Below, piece by piece: positions 16,679 through 25,349 of a DNA stretch of 62,656 bases. Source of the DNA: Chryseobacterium carnipullorum (GTDB lineage Bacteria; Bacteroidota; Bacteroidia; Flavobacteriales; Weeksellaceae); the NCBI RefSeq assembly GCF_900142785.1, contig NZ_FRCD01000025.1, positions 1-62,656 on the forward strand, read 5' to 3'. The translations under genes were made by a program, and so were the position numbers. The notes beneath the pieces were generated by a model that searched no databases, was not told where the DNA came from, and was given only the letters and a program-made list of their open reading frames with translations. How positions within the stretch are numbered: position 1 is the first letter of the stretch; the number at the start of each line of letters is the position of its first letter.

Positions 16679-17497
16679 ATGATTATGAAAAAAATAACGA
16701 TTTGCCTTTTATTCTTAGGGGCAATGAATGCTGTAACGGCACAGAAAATCAATCTTGGAAAAGCGGTTGGTGTTGTTTCGAAAGGAGCAAAAGCCTTTAC
16801 TTTTACCAATGAAGATGCAGTGAAGCTTTCAAAAGAATCTGTTGACTGGATGGACAAAAACAATCAGGTGGCAGGTCCCAAAGATCCTTATACTGTCAGA
16901 TTGAACAAACTTTTTGCAAAACACAAATCTCAGGACGGACTTGCTTTAAACTATAAAGTCTACAAAGTAAAAGATATCAATGCTTTTGCTTGCGCAGACG
17001 GAAGTGTTCGTGTATTTTCTTCATTAATGGATATCATGACGGACGATGAGCTATTGGCAGTAATCGGACATGAGATCGGTCACGTGAAAAATCAGGATAC
17101 TAAAGATGCGATTAAATCTGCTTACTTAAAAGCAGCGGCGCTGGATGCGGCATCATCTGCATCAGGTACCGTAGCGGCGTTAAATGATAGTCAGGTAGGA
17201 AAAATGGCCAATGAATTTCTGGATGCTTCCCACAGCAAAAAGCAGGAGTCTGAAGCGGATACTTATTCCTACGACTTTATGAAAGCTAATAATTATAATG
17301 TAGTAGGAGCTTATTCTGCATTCAAAAAATTGGCATTGCTTTCGGAAGGAAGTACACAGACAGGTTTTCAAAAAATGTTCAACTCTCACCCTGACAGTGA
17401 AAAAAGAGCACAGGCTATTAAGAAAAGAGCTGAAAAAGATGGTTTATGGAAAGATCCGGGAACGATTGCTATTCCAACGACTAAGCTTACAAAATAA
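16679..17497 (+). CDS. M48 family metalloprotease (exported)
   Basis: A 272-residue zinc peptidase with a signal peptide (MIMKKITICLLFLGAMNAVTAQ). The catalytic motif HEIGH starts at His131 (VIGHEIGHVKNQD), and a third zinc ligand is in the downstream ESEADTYSYDF helix; NSHPDSEKRAQ is the conserved C-terminal 'HP' segment. The domain is of the LoiP/BepA-like type, which clears misfolded envelope proteins, but no TPR domain is present. A start further upstream at 16508 would overlap recJ and precede the signal peptide with an unrelated stretch, so it was rejected. A perfect hairpin terminator follows. Confidence 0.9.
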   Translation: MIMKKITICLLFLGAMNAVTAQKINLGKAVGVVSKGAKAFTFTNEDAVKLSKESVDWMDKNNQVAGPKDPYTVRLNKLFAKHKSQDGLALNYKVYKVKDINAFACADGSVRVFSSLMDIMTDDELLAVIGHEIGHVKNQDTKDAIKSAYLKAAALDAASSASGTVAALNDSQVGKMANEFLDASHSKKQESEADTYSYDFMKANNYNVVGAYSAFKKLALLSEGSTQTGFQKMFNSHPDSEKRAQAIKKRAEKDGLWKDPGTIAIPTTKLTK

Positions 17498-17516
17498 ATT
17501 GAATCTTATTTAAAAC

Positions 17517-17550
17517 AAAAATTCCTCAAAGTTAACTTTGAGGAATTTTT
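17517..17550. terminator. Perfect 34-bp palindromic terminator
   Basis: AAAAATTCCTCAAAGTT is followed at once by its exact reverse complement, with T runs on both strands. It lies between the convergent M48 peptidase and ABC-F genes and should end transcription from both sides. Confidence 0.9.
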
Positions 17551-17581
17551 TTATCGTGAATTATAATGATATCTCAGTCAA

Positions 17582-19204
17582 TTAAGAATACATTTTTTCT
17601 CTCAGTTCTTTAACTTTTTTATCGGCAAGATATTCATCGTAAGTCATTTCTCTGTCAATAATTCCTGAAGGAGTAAGCTCGATGATTCTGTTACAGACCG
17701 TCTGAAGCATTTCGTGGTCATGAGACGAAAGCAAAAGATTTCCTTTGAAGTTTGACAATGAGTTGTTCAAAGTCGTGATACTTTCAAGATCCAGGTGGTT
17801 GGTTGGCTCATCTAATAATAGAATGTTTGCTTTCTGAAGCATCATTCTGCTGAACATACATCTCATTTTTTCACCTCCCGAAAGCACTTTACAAGATTTT
17901 AAAGCTTCATCACCGGAGAAAAGCATTCTTCCCAAGAATCCTCTTACAAATTCCTCGTGGCGCTCTTCATCGTTTTTAGTGAATTGTCTCAACCAGTCTA
18001 CGAGGCTTAAATCTTCCTGGAAGAAACTGGTGTTATCCAAAGGCATGTGAGATTGGTTGGTGGTAACTCCCCAAGCCACTGTTCCCTTATCTGCCTGAAC
18101 ATTTCCTGCAAGAATTTCGAAAAATTCAGTGATAGCCAATGAGTTTTTAGAAAGAACAGCAACTTTATCTCCTTTCTTAAGGTTTAAGTCAATGTTTGAG
18201 AATAATAGTTCTCCGTCTTTGGTTTTTTCAAGACCTTTTACATCTAAGATCTGGTCTCCAGCTTCTCTTTCCATTTCGAAAATGATAGCAGGGTATCTTC
18301 TTGACGAAGGCTTGATGTCATCGATGTTCAATTTATCGATCATTTTCTTTCTCGCAGTAGCCTGTTTTGCTTTGGCAACGTTGGAGCTGAATCTAGCGAT
18401 GAAGTCCTGAAGTTCTTTCTTCTTTTCTTCTGCTTTTTTATTAGCCTGAGCTCTTTGTCTTGTGGCCAGCTGAGAAGCCTGATACCAGAAAGTATAGTTA
18501 CCTGTATAAAGGTTAAGTTTCGCATAATCCAAATCTCCGATGTGTGTACAAACGGTATCCAGGAAGTGACGGTCGTGAGAAACTACAATGACTGTATTTT
18601 CATAATCTGCAAGGAAGTTTTCCAGCCAGGCAATCGTATCGATGTCAAGGTCATTCGTAGGCTCATCCAGAATCAATACATCAGGATTTCCAAATAAAGC
18701 CTGTGCCAATAGAACTTTTACTTTGTCCTGGTTTTCAAGCTCACTCATCATCTGCCAGTGCATACCATCTTTGATACCAACGTTAGAAAGCATCGTTTGT
18801 GCATCAGATTCTGAGTTCCATCCTCCCATTTCGTCATAAATAACACCCAGTTCCCCTGCTTTTATACCATCTTCATCAGAGAAATCTTCTTTCGCATAAA
18901 GCGCATCCATTTCCTCCTTTATTTCAAATAATTTTTTATTTCCTCTCAATACAGTTTCAAGAACAGTAAATTGATCATACGCAAAGTGATCCTGCTCCAA
19001 AACTGACATCCTTTTTCCTGGTTCCAAAGATACATGCCCTGTAGTCGGATCCTGCTTTCCCGTTAGTATTTTAAGGAATGTAGATTTCCCCGCACCGTTT
19101 GCTCCGATAATCCCGTAGCAGTTTCCTTTGGTAAACATAATATTTACCTCGTCAAAAAGAACTCTTTTCCCGAATTGTAAAGATAAGTTAGATACTGTTA
19201 ACAT
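17582..19204 (-). CDS. ABC-F family ATPase (ribosome-associated type), asymmetric
   Basis: A 540-residue protein with two ATP-binding domains and a coiled-coil linker (about 235-300), no membrane part: the layout of ABC-F translation factors such as EttA/YbiT/Uup. Domain 1 has Walker A GANGAGKST and Walker B LILDEPTNDLD, but its signature is MSELENQDK, not LSGGQ. Domain 2 has a broken Walker A (AVLSKNSLAITEFF) yet a full signature (LSGGEKMRCMFSR) and Walker B (LLLDEPTNHLDL). In the closed dimer only one canonical ATP site can form. I recall similar degeneracy in other Bacteroidota members, so it is probably a lineage trait rather than decay. TAATTTTG at 19232-19225 is a likely -7 box. Confidence 0.88.
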   Translation of the reverse strand: MLTVSNLSLQFGKRVLFDEVNIMFTKGNCYGIIGANGAGKSTFLKILTGKQDPTTGHVSLEPGKRMSVLEQDHFAYDQFTVLETVLRGNKKLFEIKEEMDALYAKEDFSDEDGIKAGELGVIYDEMGGWNSESDAQTMLSNVGIKDGMHWQMMSELENQDKVKVLLAQALFGNPDVLILDEPTNDLDIDTIAWLENFLADYENTVIVVSHDRHFLDTVCTHIGDLDYAKLNLYTGNYTFWYQASQLATRQRAQANKKAEEKKKELQDFIARFSSNVAKAKQATARKKMIDKLNIDDIKPSSRRYPAIIFEMEREAGDQILDVKGLEKTKDGELLFSNIDLNLKKGDKVAVLSKNSLAITEFFEILAGNVQADKGTVAWGVTTNQSHMPLDNTSFFQEDLSLVDWLRQFTKNDEERHEEFVRGFLGRMLFSGDEALKSCKVLSGGEKMRCMFSRMMLQKANILLLDEPTNHLDLESITTLNNSLSNFKGNLLLSSHDHEMLQTVCNRIIELTPSGIIDREMTYDEYLADKKVKELREKMYS

Positions 19205-19224
19205 ATAGTTTTGTAAATTTGGCG

Positions 19225-19232
19225 CAAAATTA
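19225..19232 (-). promoter_or_regulatory. -7 box of the ABC-F gene
   Basis: TAATTTTG on the minus strand fits TAnnTTTG fully, 20 bases before the start codon. The upstream element is only TTA rather than TTG. Confidence 0.45.
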
Positions 19233-19395
19233 CGAAAAGAATTTGGGTATTTCGTAATAATGTAAAAGTCAAGTTTTTAAATATGAGGTATTTTTTCTAT
19301 ATTTCATTGATGAAATAAATAGATGGAGTCCTGAATGGACAACTCAATGAAGGATTGGTTGAGCCCAATTAAATATAATCACACGCATTTTTAAA

Positions 19396-19854
19396 ATGAA
19401 AATCGAAAAAACAGTCAGTATATTAAATAGAAAAGCCCGTTTTGAATATGAAATCCTTGAAGAATTTGAAGCGGGGATGGTTTTAACGGGAACTGAAATA
19501 AAATCTTTACGGTCATCTAAAGCCTCCATCACAGAATCCTTCTGTCAGTTTATTGATGGGGAGTTATACATTATTAATATGATGATTGATGAGTATAAAT
19601 TAGGAACTTTTTACAATCACAAAACAAAAAGGGAACGGAAATTGCTGTTGCACAAAAAAGAATTAGTAAAACTTGAAAAAAAGTTAAAGGATGCTGGTAA
19701 CACAATTATACCTCTTAAATTATATATCACAGACAAGGGTAAAGCAAAAGTGCTGATATCCCTTGCCAGAGGGAAAAAACTCTTTGATAAAAGGGAAGCG
19801 ATAAAAGATAGAGAAAATAAACGTAACCTGGATAGAATATTAAAGAAAAGTTAA
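19396..19854 (+). CDS. smpB: SsrA-binding protein SmpB
   Basis: A 152-residue protein that delivers tmRNA to stalled ribosomes. Conserved features are NRKARFEYEI near the start, GMVLTGTEIKSLR, the IDEYKLGTFYNH segment, HKKEL, KLYITDKGKAKV and a basic C-terminal tail with KLFDKREAIKDRENKR that enters the ribosomal decoding site. Length is normal. No tmRNA gene was seen in the window. It stands alone, followed 77 bases later by the ompA-like gene with its own promoter. Confidence 0.96.
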   Translation: MKIEKTVSILNRKARFEYEILEEFEAGMVLTGTEIKSLRSSKASITESFCQFIDGELYIINMMIDEYKLGTFYNHKTKRERKLLLHKKELVKLEKKLKDAGNTIIPLKLYITDKGKAKVLISLARGKKLFDKREAIKDRENKRNLDRILKKS

Positions 19855-19871
19855 AAATCATTCAAAAAACT

Positions 19872-19902
19872 TTGTTTTTAAAGAAAAATTATATTTATTT
19901 TG
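19872..19902 (+). promoter_or_regulatory. Promoter of the OmpA-family gene
   Basis: TTG (19872-19874) is followed after 20 bases by TTATTTTG (19895-19902), one mismatch from TAnnTTTG. It lies 30 bases before the start codon of a gene whose codon bias suggests high expression. Confidence 0.5.
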
Positions 19903-19931
19903 CATTATCAATTATTTAATCATTTAATTCT

Positions 19932-21428
19932 ATGAAAAATCTAAAATTAGGAATTTCAGCATTGGCGCTTACGGTTGCTTCTACTGTGTTCGCTCAGACT
20001 ACCAACAATCCGTGGTTAATCGGGGTTGGTGCTCACGCGGAAAACCACAAGGCACAGAGTAACAACTTTAGTAATACGTTCTCTGCTAATAATTTAACGA
20101 AGACAATGTTCAATGTGAACAACTTCTCTATTACACCTCCATTATCTAAATTAACAGTTGCTAGAAACATCGGTAAAGGTTTAGTTATCGACTGGCAGAC
20201 TTCCGTAGGTAATGTTGACAATCAGAGATTTAACATGGGGAAAGAATTTTTCCTAATGACAGGTCTTGGTTTCCAAGCTAAAGCAGCTGGTCTTTTATGG
20301 AATGAAGAATCTTGGTTCGATCCATATTTAAGAGTTGGTGCTAACTACTTGAGACATGATTATACTGCACTTACTTTCCCAAGAACTGATTTCAGAGGAG
20401 ATACAGTTTATAACGGAGACGGTGGTAATGAAAATGGTAAAGCTAATCACTTTACAGTTTCTACAGGTGCTGGTGCTAACTTCTGGGTAACTAAGAACTT
20501 CGGTCTTGGTGTTCAGGGTGACTATGTATCAACTCCAGGTGATAAATCAAATGTTGCTAACTTCTGGCAAGCTTCTGCATCGATCTTATTCAGATTCGGT
20601 AACAGAGATAGAGATAAGGATGGTATCCTAGATAAAGATGACCTTTGTCCAGATACTCCAGGTCTACCAGAATTCCAGGGATGTCCTGATACTGACGGTG
20701 ACGGAGTTCCAGATAAAGACGATCAATGTCCAGAAGTAGCTGGTCCAGTTGAAAACAACGGTTGTCCTTGGCCAGATACAGATGGTGATGGTGTTATCGA
20801 TAAAGATGATGCTTGTCCTACAGTTGCAGGTCCTGCAGAAAACAACGGTTGTCCTTGGCCAGATACAGACGGTGACGGAATCTTAGATAAAGATGACGCT
20901 TGTCCTACAGTTCCAGGTCTTCCAGAATACAACGGATGTCCTAAGCCAAAAGAAGTAATCGGTGTTGAAGCTACTGGTGCTCTTAAAGGTATCTTGTTTG
21001 ACTTTAACAAAGCTACAATCAGACCTGAATCTAGCACTAAGTTAGATGAAGCTGCTAAAATTATTAAGCAATCTTCTGATGGTACTTTCTTAGTAACTGG
21101 TCACACAGATAAGAAAGGTGCTGATGCTTACAACTTGAAACTTTCTAGACAAAGAGCTGCTTCAGTAGTAGGTGCTCTAGAAGCTAGAGGTGTTAATGCA
21201 AACCAATTGAAATCTGTAGGAGTTGGAGAAAGAGATGCTACTATCTCTGAGAAAGCTTCTGATGCAGAAAGAATGGTTGACAGAAAAGTAGTTGTTGAAG
21301 CTGTTAATGGTGCTGCTTGGGATGCACTTCAGAAATCTGATCTAGACGTTGTAGAGAAGAAAACTGTAGTGAAGAAAGCTAAAAAAGCTCCAGCTAAGAA
21401 AAAAGCTGCTGCTAAAAAGAAAAAATAA
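19932..21428 (+). CDS. OmpA-family porin with thrombospondin type 3 repeats and Lys/Ala tail
   Basis: A 498-residue major outer-membrane protein. After the signal peptide (ending TVFAQ) come an N-terminal beta-barrel (about 25-222), four calcium-binding TSP3 repeats (about 223-335; pattern DTDGDGVxDKDDxCP ending in GCP) and an OmpA C-terminal peptidoglycan-binding domain (about 350-465) with ILFDFNKATIRPES and TGHTDKKGADAYNLKLSRQRA. The repeats are near-identical at the DNA level. Unusually, the protein ends with about 19 residues almost all Lys and Ala (KKAKKAPAKKKAAAKKKK), resembling histone H1 tails. Uniform use of favoured codons (GGT, GCT, AAC) points to high expression. Confidence 0.92.
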   Translation: MKNLKLGISALALTVASTVFAQTTNNPWLIGVGAHAENHKAQSNNFSNTFSANNLTKTMFNVNNFSITPPLSKLTVARNIGKGLVIDWQTSVGNVDNQRFNMGKEFFLMTGLGFQAKAAGLLWNEESWFDPYLRVGANYLRHDYTALTFPRTDFRGDTVYNGDGGNENGKANHFTVSTGAGANFWVTKNFGLGVQGDYVSTPGDKSNVANFWQASASILFRFGNRDRDKDGILDKDDLCPDTPGLPEFQGCPDTDGDGVPDKDDQCPEVAGPVENNGCPWPDTDGDGVIDKDDACPTVAGPAENNGCPWPDTDGDGILDKDDACPTVPGLPEYNGCPKPKEVIGVEATGALKGILFDFNKATIRPESSTKLDEAAKIIKQSSDGTFLVTGHTDKKGADAYNLKLSRQRAASVVGALEARGVNANQLKSVGVGERDATISEKASDAERMVDRKVVVEAVNGAAWDALQKSDLDVVEKKTVVKKAKKAPAKKKAAAKKKK

Positions 21429-21447
21429 TTAATTTTTCTAAATAATA

Positions 21448-21480
21448 AATACCTCCAATTTTTTGGGGGTATTTTTTTTT
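21448..21480 (+). terminator. Terminator of the OmpA-family gene
   Basis: AATACCTCCAA pairs with TTGGGGGTATT (one G-T pair), followed by a long T run, 20 bases after the stop codon. Confidence 0.85.
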
Positions 21481-21523
21481 TGTTGACTTTTAGTTAATTT
21501 TGTTGAAAATTTAAAAATCTAAA

Positions 21524-22264
21524 ATGGGAAGAGCATTTGAATATAGAAAAGCTTCTAAAATGGCCAGATGGGATAAAATGGCCAAAACTTTCTCTAAAAT
21601 CGGTAAAGACATTGCACTGGCAGTAAAAGCCGGAGGAACAGATCCTGAAGCCAACCCGGCTTTAAGAAGATGCATCCAGAATGCTAAGGGTGCCAATATG
21701 CCTAAGGATAATGTAGAAAGAGCCATCAAAAAAGCAGGTGGAGCTGATGCAGAAAACTATGAAGAAATTACCTATGAAGGATATGGCCAGGGCGGAGTAG
21801 CATTCTTCGTAGAATGTACAACCAATAACCCAACAAGAACTGTAGCTAACGTAAGAGCGATCTTCAATAAATTTGACGGTAACTTGGGTAAAAATGGAGA
21901 ACTTGCATTTATCTTCGACAGAAAAGGAATTTTTACCTTAGATTTATCTCAAATAAAAATGGATTGGGATGATTTTGAAATGGAAATGATTGACGGAGGT
22001 GCAGAAGATGTGGAAAAAGATGAAGAAGAAGTAATGATTACAACTGCTTTCGAAGATTTCGGTTCACTATCGCATAAATTAGATGAATTAGGAATTGAAG
22101 CAAAAAGCGCAGAACTTCAGAGAATTCCAAATAATATCAAAGAAGTAAATGGCGACCAGTTCAAAGCTAATATGAAAATGCTGGAACGTTTTGAAGATGA
22201 CGATGATGTACAGAACGTTTATCATAATATGGAGATCACAGAAGAATTGATGAACTCGCTGTAA
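21524..22264 (+). CDS. YebC/PmpR family transcriptional regulator or translation factor
   Basis: A 246-residue three-domain protein of the YebC family. The start MGRAFEYRKASKMARWDKMA is a lineage variant of the usual MAGHSKWANI opening, and KAGGTDPEANPALRR, NMPKDNVERAIKKA and EGYGQGGVAFFVECTTNNPTR follow in family order. The DDDVQNVYHNM motif is near the C terminus. YebC proteins were described as DNA-binding regulators, and recent work gives some members a role in relieving ribosome stalling at proline stretches. Which applies here cannot be told from sequence. The gene seems monocistronic. Confidence 0.92.
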   Translation: MGRAFEYRKASKMARWDKMAKTFSKIGKDIALAVKAGGTDPEANPALRRCIQNAKGANMPKDNVERAIKKAGGADAENYEEITYEGYGQGGVAFFVECTTNNPTRTVANVRAIFNKFDGNLGKNGELAFIFDRKGIFTLDLSQIKMDWDDFEMEMIDGGAEDVEKDEEEVMITTAFEDFGSLSHKLDELGIEAKSAELQRIPNNIKEVNGDQFKANMKMLERFEDDDDVQNVYHNMEITEELMNSL

Positions 22265-22320
22265 AAATAATATAGCATTCATATACAGTTAACTTTCAAT
22301 TAGTTTCTTTGTATAAAACT

Positions 22321-23145
22321 ATGAAAAGAAACGTTGAGTTAGTTGTCATATCGGATGTTCATCTGGGAACTTATGGATGTAAGGCTAAAGAGCTGTTACG
22401 GTATCTCAATTCTATCCAGCCAAAAACATTAGTTTTGAACGGTGATATTATTGATATCTGGCAGTTTAAAAAGTCTTACTTCCCTAAACCTCATTTGAAA
22501 GTGATCAAAAAGATCCTTTCATTAGCCACCAAAAATACACAGGTTTACTATATTACTGGAAACCATGATGAAATGTTCCGTAAGTTTACAGATTTTGAAT
22601 TAGGAAAACTTAAAGTTTGCAATAAAATCTGTCTTGATATCGATCAAAAGAAAACATGGATATTTCACGGAGATGTTTTCGATGCCTCTGTTCAGCATTC
22701 AAAATGGATCGCTAAGTTGGGCGGAAAAGGATATGATCTTTTGATTGTCATCAATAACGTTGTCAATTGGTTTCTGGAGAAAATGGGAAAAGAAAAATAT
22801 TCATTTTCTAAGAAGATCAAAAACAATGTAAAGAAAGCAGTGAAGTATATCGGGGATTTTGAACTGACTGCTTCTGAACTAGCGATAGATAATCATTATG
22901 ATTACGTAGTTTGCGGCCATATCCACCAGCCTCAGATCCGTGAGGTCATTACCAAAAAAGGCGCCTGTACTTATCTGAATTCCGGAGACTGGATTGAAAA
23001 CCTTTCAGCGTTGGAATATCATGATGAAGAATGGAAAATATTCTATTATGACGATCACAAAGATTTGCTTAAAGACGACGAAGTAGAAGAGATCCAGGAC
23101 ATGGACAATTCTGAACTTCTGAAAATAGTCACTAATTTTTCTTAA
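22321..23145 (+). CDS. Metallophosphoesterase, UDP-2,3-diacylglucosamine diphosphatase-like
   Basis: A 274-residue calcineurin-like phosphoesterase. The full metal-site set is present: DVHLG, GDIID, GNHDE, HGDVFD and GHIHQP. The FHGDVFD and YSFSKKIKNNVKKAVKYI regions resemble the LpxH-like group that cleaves UDP-diacylglucosamine in lipid A synthesis, though other Bacteroidota members of this type have not been assigned. The start at 22321 fits the family (the motif begins near residue 10); an upstream Met at 22309 adds only four residues. The next gene, a glycosyltransferase, begins immediately after the stop, so the pair is a tight unit probably acting on a glycolipid. Confidence 0.85.
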   Translation: MKRNVELVVISDVHLGTYGCKAKELLRYLNSIQPKTLVLNGDIIDIWQFKKSYFPKPHLKVIKKILSLATKNTQVYYITGNHDEMFRKFTDFELGKLKVCNKICLDIDQKKTWIFHGDVFDASVQHSKWIAKLGGKGYDLLIVINNVVNWFLEKMGKEKYSFSKKIKNNVKKAVKYIGDFELTASELAIDNHYDYVVCGHIHQPQIREVITKKGACTYLNSGDWIENLSALEYHDEEWKIFYYDDHKDLLKDDEVEEIQDMDNSELLKIVTNFS

Positions 23146-24117
23146 ATGAAAGTTTTGTATGCATTTCAAGGAACAGGAAACGGACATGTGGCCAGAGCAC
23201 AGGAGATTATTCCTATTCTCAAAAAATATGCTTCAGTTGATACCTTGATCAGTGGTCATCAGTCACAATTGAAGGCTGATTTTGACATTAATTTCCAACA
23301 TAGAGGCATTTCTCTTCTTTACAACAAAACGGGCGGTTTATCCTACCGAAAAACGTTTACTGAAAATAAATTTCTGGAAGCTGTAAAAACAGTAAGAGAA
23401 CTCGAACTTTCAAAATACGATCTCATCATTAATGATTATGAACCTTTAACTGGATGGGCTGGTAAGTTGAAAAAACTTCCCATGATCGAGCTGAGCCATC
23501 AGGCTTCCATGAGTTTTGCTGAAACCCCCAAACCGGAAAAGAAAGACTTTTTAGGGGAACTGATTCTTAAATACTATGTTCCCAGCGAAAGAAAGATTGG
23601 TTTTCACTTTGAAAATTATCATCCGCAGATTAAGAAACCCGTGATCAGAAGGAAAATCAGAAACCTTAATCCGAATAAAAAGGGATATTATCTCGTTTAT
23701 CTTCCAAGTTTTGCAGATGAGAATATCCTCAAAGTCTTGAAACAGATACCTGTTCAATGGAAAGTATTTTCGAAGTACAGTAAAGTACAGCTTAAAATAA
23801 AAAATGTAGAAGTTTTTCCAATCGATGAGATTCAATACCTGAAGTACTTTGAAAGTTGTGACGGTATATTATGCAATGCAGGTTTTGAAACACCGGCAGA
23901 AGCATTGTTTATGGATAAAAAGCTATTTGTCATTCCCATTCACAATCAATATGAACAGGAATGCAATGCGTGTGCTTTAGATCTCATGGGGATTCCAAAT
24001 TCTAAAGTATTAAAACCTCAGGAAATTATGGAATGGGTAGCTTCAGATCATCACTTAAAAGTAGATTATCCGGACGATATTGAAGAAATTCTGGTGAATG
24101 AAGTCTTAGTTCTTTAG
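23146..24117 (+). CDS. Glycosyltransferase family protein (GT-B, MurG-like)
   Basis: A 323-residue GT-B fold protein that starts one base after the preceding stop. The N-terminal FQGTGNGHVARAQEI is the glycine-rich loop typical of MurG/UGT-like enzymes, and the C-terminal half has a donor-binding segment GILCNAGFETPAEALFMDKK with the following IPIHNQYEQECNA. No membrane segment is apparent. It matches the 'glycosyltransferase family protein' (PF13528-like) that I recall next to an LpxH-like phosphoesterase in many Flavobacteriia. Donor and acceptor sugars are unknown; envelope glycolipid modification is a reasonable guess. Its last 12 bases overlap the convergent GNAT gene. Confidence 0.85.
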   Translation: MKVLYAFQGTGNGHVARAQEIIPILKKYASVDTLISGHQSQLKADFDINFQHRGISLLYNKTGGLSYRKTFTENKFLEAVKTVRELELSKYDLIINDYEPLTGWAGKLKKLPMIELSHQASMSFAETPKPEKKDFLGELILKYYVPSERKIGFHFENYHPQIKKPVIRRKIRNLNPNKKGYYLVYLPSFADENILKVLKQIPVQWKVFSKYSKVQLKIKNVEVFPIDEIQYLKYFESCDGILCNAGFETPAEALFMDKKLFVIPIHNQYEQECNACALDLMGIPNSKVLKPQEIMEWVASDHHLKVDYPDDIEEILVNEVLVL

Positions 24118-24396
24118 AAATACATCATCTACATCACTCATTCTGGTCATAACAGCTCGTGCGTAAGAACAGTGAGGATATACTTTCCAGTTATTTTCTC
24201 TGGCAAATTTTATGGCTTCCTCAACCAAATATTTCCCCATTCCCCGGCCTTCAAATTCAGGATGAACCAGTACAAAAGAAATAATAAATTTATCTTCTTC
24301 AGGAAAAATGGTATAGGTTAATCTTCCCACCTCTTTTATTTCATTGTTCAGTGTAATGAAACCACCGTTTCCTGATTTGTTGTTTTCAAATTTCAT
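24106..24396 (-). CDS. Small GNAT family N-acetyltransferase (PF14542 type)
   Basis: A 96-residue acetyltransferase of the minimal YjdJ-like type. HPEFEGRGMGKYLVEEAI is the acetyl-CoA binding P-loop (pattern R/Q-x-x-G-x-G/A) and WKVYPHCSYARAV is the conserved end with its cysteine. Family members act on unknown small molecules or proteins. It converges with and overlaps the glycosyltransferase gene by 12 bases. Confidence 0.88.
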   Translation of the reverse strand: MKFENNKSGNGGFITLNNEIKEVGRLTYTIFPEEDKFIISFVLVHPEFEGRGMGKYLVEEAIKFARENNWKVYPHCSYARAVMTRMSDVDDVFLKN

Positions 24397-24572
24397 AATT
24401 CAAAGATTTGCGATTAAACATACAAAAATTGCACCGATGAGTAATTGTATGAGCGTAATAAGTGAATAGTGAATTTTCTTCATATTCAACTTTAAAAATA
24501 TTAATTGTGGAATGATTATCCTTTATTGGATAAATTGATCATTCCCTTGCGAAGCAAAATTGACCATTCACA
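24397..24572. repeat. Gap with an imperfect hairpin and repeat-like sequence
   Basis: This gap holds no gene. Positions 24509-24545 form a hairpin: GGAATGAT pairs with ATCATTCC, and TATCC with GGATA inside, with a bulge on one side. The following CCCTTGCGAAGCAAAATTGACCATTCAC looks like dispersed intergenic sequence I associate with Chryseobacterium, but only one copy is present here. No T run follows the hairpin, so a terminator is unlikely. Confidence 0.35.
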
Positions 24573-25322
24573 TTAATTATCCTTCCCCGTATAATAGTTA
24601 TAGTCCTTAATCACCACATTGATAAACTGTCTCTCCGTCATTTTCTTTGGATCAATATCCAGTTTTAAAATACTTTTAATCTTATCGGAAAGTTTGCTGA
24701 TGATCTGTCTGTCGTCTACTTTAAGGGCTTTGGTGTAATTATCTTTGATGATCCTCATATCATTATCGCTTAAAGCAATGACCTGTGGAAAGGAGGGAAC
24801 GTAGTCATTATTGATATTTTCCAGAATGGTGTGAGAGATATTGATATTATTTTTTAGAGAAATTACGGCTGTACCCGAAGCCATATCTCCCAAACGCTGA
24901 TTATTTTTAGACACAATCATAGAAATAATACCTACGACGCCGGCTGCCGAAGTGTCAATGAGCCTGAACATCCATCGGATCAGATAATCTCCGAAACTGG
25001 CTTGGTAACCGTCAATTTTTACAACCCGGATTTTCATGAGCTTTTTCCCGGGAGTCTGTCCTTCCATCAAACTTTCCAGAACTACGGGATAAATATAAAC
25101 AGGGAATGTAAGAACAATGTAAACAGCCATAATAGACCATTGATCAAGTCCGGTCAATAAATACCCAAGATCAAAAATGTTAAAGAAAAGATAGAAAACA
25201 ATGAGAACATAAGCGACCTTTATCAGAAGATCGATAATGAAGGCAAGCATTCTTTCCCCGACACTCGCAATATTAAAGTTAATATTTACATTTTGTGAGG
25301 TATTTATCGCAATTTGAGACAT
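24573..25322 (-). CDS. RDD family membrane protein
   Basis: A 249-residue membrane protein. The RDD domain spans about residues 15-165, with the arginine/aspartate pair in GERMLAFIIDLLIK, the conserved EGQTPGKKLMKIRV loop, and three to four hydrophobic helices. The C-terminal 80 residues are soluble and charged. Function of RDD proteins is mostly unknown; some are linked to ion or osmotic homeostasis. An upstream start at 25415 was rejected because it runs into the divergent SpoIIM gene. It is divergent from a SpoIIM gene with only 27 bases between start codons, so the two likely share a control region, a common pairing. Confidence 0.88.
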   Translation of the reverse strand: MSQIAINTSQNVNINFNIASVGERMLAFIIDLLIKVAYVLIVFYLFFNIFDLGYLLTGLDQWSIMAVYIVLTFPVYIYPVVLESLMEGQTPGKKLMKIRVVKIDGYQASFGDYLIRWMFRLIDTSAAGVVGIISMIVSKNNQRLGDMASGTAVISLKNNINISHTILENINNDYVPSFPQVIALSDNDMRIIKDNYTKALKVDDRQIISKLSDKIKSILKLDIDPKKMTERQFINVVIKDYNYYTGKDN

Positions 25323-25349
25323 AATTTTTATTATTTTAGCCTTACAATT

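Noticed and set aside
17517..17550. 34-bp palindrome as an operator
   Set aside because: Position between convergent genes with T runs on both sides fits a bidirectional terminator.
20620..20945. Near-identical DNA repeats as a CRISPR or mobile repeat
   Set aside because: They are in frame and encode TSP3 calcium-binding repeats of the OmpA-family protein.
24509..24545. Hairpin as a terminator for the GNAT or RDD gene
   Set aside because: No T run follows, and it lies upstream of the GNAT gene on the minus strand.
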